Assembly: GCF_014333615.1 (NCBI RefSeq)
Contig: NZ_JACSCY010000004.1
Span: forward strand, 372,001-436,000
DNA: 64,000 nt
Direction of reading: 5' to 3'
From: Hymenobacter citatus
GTDB lineage: Bacteria > Bacteroidota > Bacteroidia > Cytophagales > Hymenobacteraceae
The first letter of the stretch is position 1. Every line of letters begins with the position of its first letter. Shown here piece after piece: positions 9,283-16,476 of the stretch. The notes under the pieces are model-generated. The model saw nothing but the letters and a program-made list of their open reading frames with translations, had not been told where the DNA came from and ran no database searches. Position numbers and translations under genes: made by a program.

Positions 9283-10323
9283 GTGACTACTTCTATTTTC
9301 ATTGGCCCTAATTCGTTGCCCGAGCTGGCTGCTTTGCTGGCTCGTCCTGCCGTGGGGCAGGTAGTCGTAGTAACGGACGACAACACGCAACGCCTGTGCT
9401 ACCCTATTCTGCGCCCCTACCTACCTGAAGAACACAGCGTAGTGGTGCTGTCGGCAGGGGAGGAGTTTAAGACGCTCAGCAGCTGCGAGGTGGTGTGGAA
9501 CGAACTTACGACGCAGCGCGCCGACCGGTTTGCTGTGGTCGTGAACCTAGGCGGCGGGGTAATCACGGACCTAGGGGGCTTCAGCGCTGCACTCTACAAG
9601 CGGGGCATCCGGTTTATGCAGGTGCCCACTACCTTGCTGGCGCAGGTAGATGCCAGTGTAGGCGGCAAAACCGGCGTAGATTACCAGGGCTTTAAAAACC
9701 ACATCGGCGTTTTTCAGGAGCCGGCGGGCGTGTTCATCGACCCGCAGTTTTTGCAAACCCTCGACCCGCGGCAGTTGAAATCGGGCTACGCCGAGATTGT
9801 GAAGCACTGGCTGATTGCCGACGCCGACGCCTTTGCTGAGGGTAGGAAAACCGGCTTGTTTGTGGACGACTGGACACCAATTATTCGGGCTTCGGTGGCT
9901 ACTAAGGAAGCTATTGTGGCGCAAGACCCGCTAGAAAGTGGCCTGCGCAAGATTCTGAACTTTGGCCACACGTTGGGCCATGCCTTGGAAAGTTACCTGC
10001 TCACGCAGCCCGGCCGCGAGATACTACACGGCGAGGCTGTGGCCGCGGGTATGATCTGCGAAAGCTGGCTGTCGGTGCAAAAGGGCTTGCTGAGCCCCGA
10101 GGAACTGGACAAGATTGAAACGTTCTTGTTTTCGATTTACGAGAAGGTATCGTTCGTGTCGTTGGAAACGGAGGCCATTGCTGATTTTGCTCGTCAGGAC
10201 AAGAAAAACGCCGGCACTACCATCAACTGCACATTGTTGGAGGCCATTGGCCGGGCTGTGTACGACCAACCCATTACAATGCACGACGTAGCCGATTCGC
10301 TCCGCTATTATCAGAAAATATAG
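9283..10323 (+). CDS. aroB: 3-dehydroquinate synthase
   Basis: Second step of the shikimate pathway: converts DAHP to 3-dehydroquinate using NAD+ and a divalent metal. The 346-residue product carries the NAD-binding half with NLGGGVITDLGGF and VPTTLLAQVDASVGGKTGV, and the metal-binding residues in EIVKHWLI, FGHTLGHALE and HGEAVAAGM. The start is a GTG at 9283-9285; no in-frame ATG fits the expected N-terminus MTTSIFIGPNSL. aroA follows 195 bp downstream on the same strand, so the pair may be regulated together, although two hairpins lie between them. Confidence 0.97.
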   Translation: MTTSIFIGPNSLPELAALLARPAVGQVVVVTDDNTQRLCYPILRPYLPEEHSVVVLSAGEEFKTLSSCEVVWNELTTQRADRFAVVVNLGGGVITDLGGFSAALYKRGIRFMQVPTTLLAQVDASVGGKTGVDYQGFKNHIGVFQEPAGVFIDPQFLQTLDPRQLKSGYAEIVKHWLIADADAFAEGRKTGLFVDDWTPIIRASVATKEAIVAQDPLESGLRKILNFGHTLGHALESYLLTQPGREILHGEAVAAGMICESWLSVQKGLLSPEELDKIETFLFSIYEKVSFVSLETEAIADFARQDKKNAGTTINCTLLEAIGRAVYDQPITMHDVADSLRYYQKI

Positions 10324-10354
10324 ACCAGTAGGTAGCTACTACTAGTTGAGCTTC

Positions 10355-10392
10355 CTGTGCGTTTGTGCCTCTGCTAAAGTAGAAACGCACAG
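10355..10392. repeat. Hairpin between aroB and aroA
   Basis: CTGTGCGTTT (10355-10364) is perfectly complementary to AAACGCACAG (10383-10392). It begins 31 bp past the aroB stop codon. There is no T-run, so it may be an RNA 3'-end stabiliser rather than a terminator. Confidence 0.5.
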
Positions 10393-10403
10393 TGCAAAAG
10401 CTT

Positions 10404-10471
10404 AGAAACTGTTTGAGTTAGCTGAAAAGGTTGCGTCTCCACACCATTCAATAAGTAACTCAAACAACTTC
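10404..10471. repeat. Second inverted repeat in the aroB-aroA gap
   Basis: AGAAACTGTTTGAGTTA (10404-10420) and TAACTCAAACAACTTCT (10455-10471) are inverted copies with two mismatches. It lies 48 bp upstream of aroA and may be a leader structure. Confidence 0.45.
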
Positions 10472-10518
10472 TCAGATAAAAATAGCATTCGACCTTTTAC
10501 ACCTAATCTGCACATCCT

Positions 10519-11757
10519 TTGTCTACTACCCTCACTTGGTCTGGCCAGCCTCTTGGCGGCACGGCGCAACTGCCCGCTTCTAAAAGTGAAAGCAACCGTG
10601 CTCTTATTATTCGGGCGCTGGCTGGCGGCGGCCAGCTCGATAATCTATCCGATGCCAACGATACGCAATTGATGCAGCGTCTGCTGGCCGATCCAGCAGC
10701 TACTGTATTTGACGCGGAAGACGCCGGCACAGTGATGCGCTTCCTGACCGCCTACCTTGCCGCTACCGATAGCCACGGCTTGCTCACGGGCACTGCCCGG
10801 ATGCAAGAACGCCCTATTAAGGTGTTGGTAGACGCATTGCGCGAATTAGGCGCCACCATTAGCTACGAAAAGCAGGAGGGCTACCCGCCGCTGCGTTTAG
10901 AAGGCTGGCAAATGGCTACAGCTAACGAAAACGAGGAAGAAATACCGGAACTGGCCGTGCGCGGCGATATCAGCAGCCAGTACATTTCGGCACTGCTGAT
11001 GATTGCACCCACGCTCCCGCATGGTCTGCTCGTGCGCCTGACCGGCAAGGTAGGCTCGCGGCCTTATATTCGGATGACACAGGCACTGATGCAGCACTTC
11101 GGGGCCGACTGCCGCGACCTGGGTAGCGTGCTGCAAGTACGCCCGCAGGCGTATCATCCTGCTGACTATACCATTGAGAGTGACTGGTCGGCGGCAAGTT
11201 ACTGGTATGCCATGGTTGCCTTGGGGCCGCAGGGCTCGGAAATTACATTGCCGGGCTTGCGCGAATACTCGTGGCAGGGCGACCAGGCCATTGTGGGCAT
11301 TATGGCGCAGTTGGGCGTTGCTACCGAGTACGTGGCCGATGGCGTGCGCCTCACGCAGATTCCGCCGGCCACAGCTGCCGCGCAGGACTTCACCGATTGC
11401 CCCGATCTGGCCCAAACCGTAGCCGTAGTGGCCGCCGCCTTGGATGTGCCATTTGACATGACCGGGCTGGAAAGTCTGCGCATCAAGGAAACGGACCGCA
11501 TTGCTGCCTTGCAAACCGAACTGGCAAAGTTTGGCGGGGCGCTGACCGACGTAGGCGACGGCCGCTTTCGGGTGGCCTCCACCGATTTTAAGGTAGGGGG
11601 CCAGTCGGTGGCTACCTACCACGACCACCGTATGGCCATGGCATTTGCCCCGCTAGCCATGCGCGGAGCCCTTACAGTAGAAGCGCCGCAGGTGGTGCGC
11701 AAGTCCTACCCCCAGTTCTGGGCCGAGTTGCAAAAAGCGGGTTTTGAGGTACAATAG
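10519..11757 (+). CDS. aroA: 3-phosphoshikimate 1-carboxyvinyltransferase (EPSP synthase)
   Basis: Transfers enolpyruvyl from PEP to shikimate-3-phosphate, the sixth shikimate step. The 412-residue product has the two-domain alpha/beta repeat fold. It has LPASKSESNRALIIRAL at the shikimate-phosphate site, DAGTVMRFLTAYLA, the ISSQYISALLM segment, and the C-terminal IKETDRIAALQTELAKFG and YHDHRMAMAFAPLAM signatures. The start must be the TTG at 10519-10521, because an in-frame TAA lies just upstream and no ATG occurs early. The 3' end overlaps the arm of a palindrome that begins before the stop codon. Confidence 0.95.
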   Translation: MSTTLTWSGQPLGGTAQLPASKSESNRALIIRALAGGGQLDNLSDANDTQLMQRLLADPAATVFDAEDAGTVMRFLTAYLAATDSHGLLTGTARMQERPIKVLVDALRELGATISYEKQEGYPPLRLEGWQMATANENEEEIPELAVRGDISSQYISALLMIAPTLPHGLLVRLTGKVGSRPYIRMTQALMQHFGADCRDLGSVLQVRPQAYHPADYTIESDWSAASYWYAMVALGPQGSEITLPGLREYSWQGDQAIVGIMAQLGVATEYVADGVRLTQIPPATAAAQDFTDCPDLAQTVAVVAAALDVPFDMTGLESLRIKETDRIAALQTELAKFGGALTDVGDGRFRVASTDFKVGGQSVATYHDHRMAMAFAPLAMRGALTVEAPQVVRKSYPQFWAELQKAGFEVQ

Positions 11758-11839
11758 AGACGCGTATTTGCGTCTTGTCGTTGAACAATCGGGTAGCAGA
11801 TATTCAACGATGAGACGCAAATACGCGTCCCTATATTGT
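11751..11839. repeat. Long palindrome, GAGACGC family (copy 1)
   Basis: Arm GAGACGCGTATTTGCGTCT...GTTGAA returns through TTCAAC...GAGACGCAAATACGCGTC. The outermost bases include the aroA stop codon. It sits in the convergent gap between aroA and the response regulator gene, and is related to the element at 53787-53898 (GTAGAGACGCATCCTTGCGTC). Confidence 0.8.
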
Positions 11840-11888
11840 TTAGGCAGCCCTGATGTTGTGCTAACCCTACCTCAACCTCAGCAACGGC

Positions 11889-11910
11889 GAGACACTAAAT
11901 GTTGTGTCTC
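11889..11910. repeat. Mini palindrome GAGACAC-n8-GTGTCTC
   Basis: GAGACAC (11889-11895) and GTGTCTC (11904-11910) flank an AT-rich loop (TAAATGTT). A near copy occurs at 37022-37043. It lies 14 bp past the stop codon of the receiver gene and may terminate it or mark an insertion. Confidence 0.5.
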
Positions 11911-11924
11911 TACCCCAGCGTGAG

Positions 11925-12338
11925 CTAGTTGTATAGCACTTGAGGGGCAGCCTCGCTGCTGGTGCGCATTACCGTGCGGATGGCGCTTTGCACTTGCTCG
12001 GGGTCGGCGTTTTTGAGGAGGTAGCCGTGGGCGCCCTCGGCGCGCAGGCTCTCAATCAGCTCCGGCTCGTCGTGCATTGAGATGATGATGACGCGCACGT
12101 GCGGATACTGGGCGCGCAGCAGGCGGGTGGTCTGGAGGCCGTCGAGGTTAGGCATTTGCAAGTCCATCAGCACCACGTCGGGCACCAAGCCCTGGTCGAA
12201 ATGGTCCAGCAACTCTTCCCCGTCACCGGCTTCAAACAGCACTTCCATGCCCGCAAAACCGCTTAATAATGCGTGCAGGCCTTTTCGAAATAGTATATGA
12301 TCATCGACCACCGCCAGGCGAATAGGGGTGTTGCTCAT
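11925..12338 (-). CDS. Response regulator receiver protein lacking an output domain
   Basis: A 137-residue CheY-like receiver with the acidic pair DD at 12-13, phospho-acceptor Asp near residue 59 (VVLMDLQMPNLDG), Thr/Ser switch region (IIISMHDEPE) and conserved Lys (YLLKNAD). Its sequence is of the NarL/LuxR type, yet it stops right after the linker (QSAIRTVMRTSSEAAPQVLYN) with no helix-turn-helix. The ATG at 12336-12338 overlaps the kinase gene by 38 bp, so the two are translationally coupled. Without an HTH it would act by protein contact or be a truncated remnant; I found no HTH in the next 90 bases in any minus-strand frame. Confidence 0.85.
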   Translation of the reverse strand: MSNTPIRLAVVDDHILFRKGLHALLSGFAGMEVLFEAGDGEELLDHFDQGLVPDVVLMDLQMPNLDGLQTTRLLRAQYPHVRVIIISMHDEPELIESLRAEGAHGYLLKNADPEQVQSAIRTVMRTSSEAAPQVLYN

Positions 12339-13146
12339 AGGTGGTGACAGGAATAACAGGATCGGAAGCAAGATACTCAAGGGGTAGGGAAATCCAAACC
12401 CTGCTGCCCATGCCCGGTGCCGATTCATGTTGCAACATACCACGCAATACGGCTACCCGGCTGCGTAGGTTGGTGAAACCCAGGCCTATGCGGGCACCCA
12501 CGGCCGGTTGGGCCTCTACCAGCGCCGGATCGAAGCCCACGCCGTTGTCGATGTACTGGATGGAAAGCGAATCGGGGCCGAAGTTGACGGTGATGTCGAT
12601 GTTGGCGGCCTGGGCGTGGCGCAGGCCGTTGCCGAGCAGCTCCTGCACCACGCGGTAAATAATCAGCTCTTGCTGGGCCGAAAGGCGGCGGGGTTGCCCG
12701 TGCTGGGTTATCACTACGTGGGTAGGGCCGTCGGCGGGCACGGTGCGGGCCAGGGCTTCAAGGGCAAAGGGGAGGCCGAACTTCTGGAGAGTAGCAGGCA
12801 GTAGGTTGCGCGAAATGCGGCGTACTTCGCCAATTACCTGGTCCAGCAAATCGGTGGCGTCGCGGGTGAGGTCGGGGCGGGAGAGGGCGTTGAGGTGCAT
12901 TTTCACGATGGCCAGGGTGGTGCCTACCCCGTCGTGCAGCTCGCCGGCAATGCGGCGGCGCTCTTCTTCCTGGGCCAGCAGGGCGGCTTCCAGGGCCTGC
13001 TGCTGGGCGGTATCTTCCACGGCGCGCATCTGCTCCTGCTGCTGAAACAGCCGCCGCTGATAGCGAATTACAAAGACGATGATGCCGCCCGAGAGCAGCA
13101 TCAGCAGCGGCGTAATCAGAACCAGTGGAAGTAACGATTCGGGCAT
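12301..13146 (-). CDS. NarL-family sensor histidine kinase (HisKA_3)
   Basis: Membrane-anchored kinase of 281 residues. It has one N-terminal membrane helix (about 6-28), a short coiled coil (30-60), the HisKA_3 dimerisation domain with phospho-acceptor His71 in GELHDGVGTTLA, and an HATPase_c domain with N-box RVVQELLGNGLRHA, G1 box DNGVGFDP and G2 box GLGFTNLRSRV. It has almost no periplasmic sensor of its own. The upstream membrane protein (13240-13965), 93 bp away, may supply the input. It overlaps the downstream receiver gene and should phosphorylate it. Confidence 0.92.
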   Translation of the reverse strand: MPESLLPLVLITPLLMLLSGGIIVFVIRYQRRLFQQQEQMRAVEDTAQQQALEAALLAQEEERRRIAGELHDGVGTTLAIVKMHLNALSRPDLTRDATDLLDQVIGEVRRISRNLLPATLQKFGLPFALEALARTVPADGPTHVVITQHGQPRRLSAQQELIIYRVVQELLGNGLRHAQAANIDITVNFGPDSLSIQYIDNGVGFDPALVEAQPAVGARIGLGFTNLRSRVAVLRGMLQHESAPGMGSRVWISLPLEYLASDPVIPVTTYEQHPYSPGGGR

Positions 13147-13239
13147 AGCAACACAAACAAGCGACTATACGCCCGGCGGGTCGTACTGACTACGAAGATA
13201 TGTATTTTCCCGACCCACTAGCACGTTGGTAAAACGAAG

Positions 13240-13965
13240 CTAGTTTGCCGGAATAGTATGCCGCCGATGGCGCCAGCGCAGCCACTTAGGCAGCGCCTGC
13301 CGGGGCGGCCGATCCAGCGGAAACCGGGCAAACATCAGCGCTTGAAACATAGCCGCTACCCCAGCCGAGAGGATGAACGGAATCATATTGAGGAATATAA
13401 AGTCGAAAGCTTTGTATTGCTCTAAATACGAATTGATGATGGCTACGATGAGTGGTACTGAATAAAAGACAATGACACTAATGGATAATAAGAAATCGGG
13501 CCGTTTCTCGATAACGGGTACGTTTTCTTCGGTCAGAATTAGGATATAATACAAGGCATAAGAAAGCAGCAACAGATTGCCGAAAATACGTGCGTATATG
13601 TTTACCACTTTCATAAAGCCATGCCAATAAACGGCATCGCCGAACGCAACGCATAAGAAAGCAATGTAGCCTACCTGCACGATTCGTCGGAAGACTGGCC
13701 GTGGAATAAGGCGATAGTATACCTGCGATAAAAAAGTGACTTGTAAAACTGATGTTAGATGGAAGCAGAAAATATTATTGTGTAAGTACACTCTTCCGTA
13801 ACGTCCTAGATACCAAATGCCTAGTAAGCTAAGTGTATGGTAAAAAACAGGTCTGAATGTATAAGGGATATGGCGCAAACGAGGTAGCGCTACAGCAAAT
13901 GGCACTAAGGCAAACGCCTCAGCGCCTAATGCCATAGCGTATAGAAGAGAATCCCACCAAGACAT
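13240..13965 (-). CDS. Multispanning membrane protein of unknown function, AT-rich
   Basis: A 241-residue protein with about seven hydrophobic segments (for example ALGAEAFALVPFAVALP, VGYIAFLCVAFGDAVY, SISVIVFYSVPLIVAII, FILSAGVAAMFQALMF) and a basic C-terminal tail (KWLRWRHRRH). The family is not recognised. It starts 9 bp past the stop of the preceding gene and lies just upstream of the sensor kinase, so it may be the membrane input module of that two-component system (inference). Its base composition is clearly richer in A and T than the surrounding genes, which suggests a different history or membrane-protein codon bias. Confidence 0.75.
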   Translation of the reverse strand: MSWWDSLLYAMALGAEAFALVPFAVALPRLRHIPYTFRPVFYHTLSLLGIWYLGRYGRVYLHNNIFCFHLTSVLQVTFLSQVYYRLIPRPVFRRIVQVGYIAFLCVAFGDAVYWHGFMKVVNIYARIFGNLLLLSYALYYILILTEENVPVIEKRPDFLLSISVIVFYSVPLIVAIINSYLEQYKAFDFIFLNMIPFILSAGVAAMFQALMFARFPLDRPPRQALPKWLRWRHRRHTIPAN

Positions 13966-13974
13966 AATGGTGTT

Positions 13975-14379
13975 CTACTGGATTAGTGGGCTATCATCGG
14001 AGCAATGATCGGGACAGTTAAGACCTTCATCCAGCACCGGATCATCCACAGAGCCATCTTCACACTCGCTTACGTCCAGCAAGTCGTTGCCGTGCTTATC
14101 AACGGCTACCAGCACCACGCGGCGGCGGTTGGTGGTGGTAGGGTCGGTATCGTCGATGCCCTGGTAAATGCGGATGCCCACGCAGCGCTTACCCCAGCGT
14201 TTCATGAGCTTGTTGATGGCTTTGCGGCCGAAGAAAGTGGCATAGGTAGGCTCTTGCGCCACGCCGTCTTCGTCAAACTCGGGGTGTTCTTGCTGGTACT
14301 TTTTGGTCCATTTAGCGGCAGTATCCAGCGGAATAGGGCTACCCACTGAGGGATTGTAGGGAGAGGAAAAATCGGCCAT
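13975..14379 (-). CDS. Acidic protein of unknown function, 134 aa
   Basis: Not recognised. Starting at the ATG at 14377-14379 (MADFSSPYNPSVGSPIPL), it has a central basic segment (FFGRKAINKLMKRWGKRCVGIRIY), a strand-like VVLVAVDKHGNDLL and an acidic C-terminus with several Cys and Asp (SECEDGS, NCPDHCSDD) that might bind a metal. The frame is open to 14454, but a well-formed promoter at 14422-14451 lies within that extension, which settles the start. It ends 9 bp before the membrane-protein gene and probably heads the transcript with it. Confidence 0.75.
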   Translation of the reverse strand: MADFSSPYNPSVGSPIPLDTAAKWTKKYQQEHPEFDEDGVAQEPTYATFFGRKAINKLMKRWGKRCVGIRIYQGIDDTDPTTTNRRRVVLVAVDKHGNDLLDVSECEDGSVDDPVLDEGLNCPDHCSDDSPLIQ

Positions 14380-14421
14380 GCAGCAATTGCAAACTAAGTG
14401 TGGAAGGCAGAAAGCGTTTTT

Positions 14422-14451
14422 CAAATATACAAGCCTTCCTATGCTTACCAA
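14422..14451 (-). promoter_or_regulatory. Bacteroidota-type promoter for the 13975-14379 gene
   Basis: On the minus strand, TTG (14449-14451) is followed after 19 bp by TATATTTG (14422-14429), an exact fit to the -33/-7 pattern TTG-N19-TAnnTTTG. It lies about 43 bp upstream of the start codon and suggests that transcription of this gene and those after it can begin here, independently of xseA-xseB. Confidence 0.6.
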
Positions 14452-14489
14452 CAAGCTGAACAGGTAGCAAAGCGACCAAGCCAGATGAG

Positions 14490-14708
14490 TTAGTCCTCGT
14501 CTGGCTCCTCGTCCTCCTCGTCCAGGTTCTCAAACACCTGATCAATGGTTGATTCAATGCCGCGCAGCTTCTGCTTGCACAGCCGAATCAGCTCGGCCGA
14601 ACGTTGCACCTGGGTGGTGAGGTCGTCCACGTCTACGCTGTCGGTTTCCAGCGTGCGCAGGATGGTTTCCAGCTCTTCGATGGCTTGGCGGTAGGTCTGG
14701 TCGGACAC
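14490..14708 (-). CDS. xseB: Exodeoxyribonuclease VII small subunit
   Basis: A 72-residue protein, the usual size of XseB, with the family pattern YRQAIEELETILRTLE and RSAELIRLCKQKLRGIE, and a strongly acidic C-terminal tail (NLDEEDEEPDED). It binds XseA to form exonuclease VII, which degrades single-stranded DNA from both ends in repair and recombination. It lies 67 bp downstream of xseA on the same strand. Confidence 0.93.
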   Translation of the reverse strand: MSDQTYRQAIEELETILRTLETDSVDVDDLTTQVQRSAELIRLCKQKLRGIESTIDQVFENLDEEDEEPDED

Positions 14709-14775
14709 TTTAAAGAGTTAAGAAGTAAGCATATAAGAATGAAAAAGCAGGATGCCGATGCTGGTGGAGCGCGGC

Positions 14776-16308
14776 TTACTCCTCCGCTTGTTGGGGTCGG
14801 CGCGGGGCCGTGAGGCGGGCGTACCACTCGGCCGAGGGTAGGCGTAGCAACACGGCGGTGCCAGCGCTCAGCTCCTCGGGTGGCAATACTGCCCCTGAGG
14901 GCCGCAGTAGCTCTACCGCTTGGGGGGGGGTAGGGGTTGCTACCTCCGCGTCGGTAGTAGCCACGCGGTAGGCCGTGGCCTGGGCCAAGCGTAGCTCGGC
15001 GCGATGCAGGAGCCGCTCAGCGACTAGCTGCACGTGGTAGCGGTGGTGCACCAGTTGCTCGCAGCGGCGGCGGTGCAGGCGCCGGAAGCGTCGGGCGAGG
15101 CGGTAGCCCAGCAGCCGGAGTCGTAGCTGCTGGTGGGCCAGGGCGCGGGTAGTGGCGCGGGGTAGGCGCTGGCGTAGGCGGGCCAATGTACGGTGCTGTT
15201 GGCGCAATCCAGTGCGGGCGCTGGCGGCGGCCTGACGGGTGCGTTGCTGTAAGGCGGTGCGGTGCTGGCGCAGCTGCTGCTGGGCCGCGTCGCGGGTGGC
15301 TAGGGCGGAGCGCCGCAACTGCCGTTGCCGCTCTCGCACTTGGTCCTGAGCCAGTTCCCGGATACGGCCGGCATAGTCGCTCAGTACGGCATCCAACCGT
15401 GCCAAGCGCTCAATCAGGAAAACAGCGGTGGCAGTCGGCGTTTTCAGGCTGAGGTGGGCCGTGAGGTCCAGCACGGCTTCGTCGCGCTCGTGCCCGATGC
15501 CGGTAAGCACAGGTAGAGGGAAGCTGCCCACAGCCGCCGCCAACCCAAAATCATCGAAAGCCAGCAAATCGGTTTTGGAACCGCCGCCGCGGATAATCAC
15601 CACCACATCGAACTGCTGGCGCTGGGGGCGCACGGCATCTAGCGCCGCCCGGATGCTGGCGGGCGCCTCCTGACCTTGCATGGAAGCGGCAAACAGCGTG
15701 ACTTCAAAGGCATACGGTGCCTCACGCAGCTGCTGCATAAAATCCTGCAAGCCCGCCGCCGTAGGCGACGAAATAACGGCCAGCCGCTGCGGAGCCAGGG
15801 GTAGGGACAGACGCTGCTGGCGCTCCAGCAAATCCTGGTCGGCCAGCTTGCGGATAGTTTCGCGACGCTGGCGGGCCAGGTCGCCCACGGTGTAGCTGGG
15901 GTCGAGGGCTACCACATCCAGCGAAAGGCCGTATTGCTCATGAAATTTCACCTGCACGCGCAGCATCACCTTCAGGCCAATTTGCAGCTCCTGGCCGGTT
16001 TGCTCCGCAAACACCGGTGCCAGCTGCTGGTAGCGCTGGCTCCAGATGGTGGCGCGGGCCTGGGCTTTCAACTCGGCCCCGCGGCCGGTGGTGTGCTGGT
16101 CGGTGAGTACCAGGTAGCAGTGGGCACCGTCGTAGCGGGGCAGGGTGAGGTCGGCAATTTCGGCCACCACCCAGTAGGATTCCGCGAACCGTTCGCTCAG
16201 GGTCTGGCGCACGCGCGTGAGCAGCTCGCCCAGGGGCAGCGCTACCAGCGGCCGGCCGGTGGGAGCTGGCAAACCAGAGTCGGGGCGACGATTGTAGAGC
16301 GGTGGCAT
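14776..16308 (-). CDS. xseA: Exodeoxyribonuclease VII large subunit
   Basis: Catalytic subunit of exonuclease VII, 510 residues. The N-terminal OB-fold (about 20-130, VVAEIADLTL, CYLVLTD, KVMLRVQVKFHEQYG) is followed by the catalytic domain with LAVISSPTAAGLQDF, VVVIIRGGGSKTDLLAFDD, PVLTGIGHERDEAVLD and HLSLKTPTATA. A long Arg/Gln-rich coiled coil completes the protein. The ATG at 16306-16308 is chosen; the extension to 16401 has no family match and reaches into the divergent metallopeptidase region. A run of nine C (minus strand; 14922-14930) lies near residue 460 and could be slippery. Confidence 0.95.
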   Translation of the reverse strand: MPPLYNRRPDSGLPAPTGRPLVALPLGELLTRVRQTLSERFAESYWVVAEIADLTLPRYDGAHCYLVLTDQHTTGRGAELKAQARATIWSQRYQQLAPVFAEQTGQELQIGLKVMLRVQVKFHEQYGLSLDVVALDPSYTVGDLARQRRETIRKLADQDLLERQQRLSLPLAPQRLAVISSPTAAGLQDFMQQLREAPYAFEVTLFAASMQGQEAPASIRAALDAVRPQRQQFDVVVIIRGGGSKTDLLAFDDFGLAAAVGSFPLPVLTGIGHERDEAVLDLTAHLSLKTPTATAVFLIERLARLDAVLSDYAGRIRELAQDQVRERQRQLRRSALATRDAAQQQLRQHRTALQQRTRQAAASARTGLRQQHRTLARLRQRLPRATTRALAHQQLRLRLLGYRLARRFRRLHRRRCEQLVHHRYHVQLVAERLLHRAELRLAQATAYRVATTDAEVATPTPPQAVELLRPSGAVLPPEELSAGTAVLLRLPSAEWYARLTAPRRPQQAEE

Positions 16309-16476
16309 TCGTGCAAGATACGCAATTTGGGCGCCGCTAGGTGCAATGCAACGCTTCCGACGGGGTAGTGTCTTATGCAGAATAACTTGTATTTTGGGCA
16401 ATGCGCTACCTCGTTTTCAATGAAACGATGGGGATTCTACGTTGCTTTTCAACACCACAAACTTGTTCTCTTACAC

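Noticed and set aside
10897..11628. 243-residue minus-strand frame opposite aroA
   Set aside because: The aroA assignment on the plus strand is certain; the opposite frame shows no family motif.
11840..11924. A missing HTH domain of the receiver in another frame
   Set aside because: The sequence past the stop translates with further stops and shows no LuxR-type HTH motif in the frames I read.
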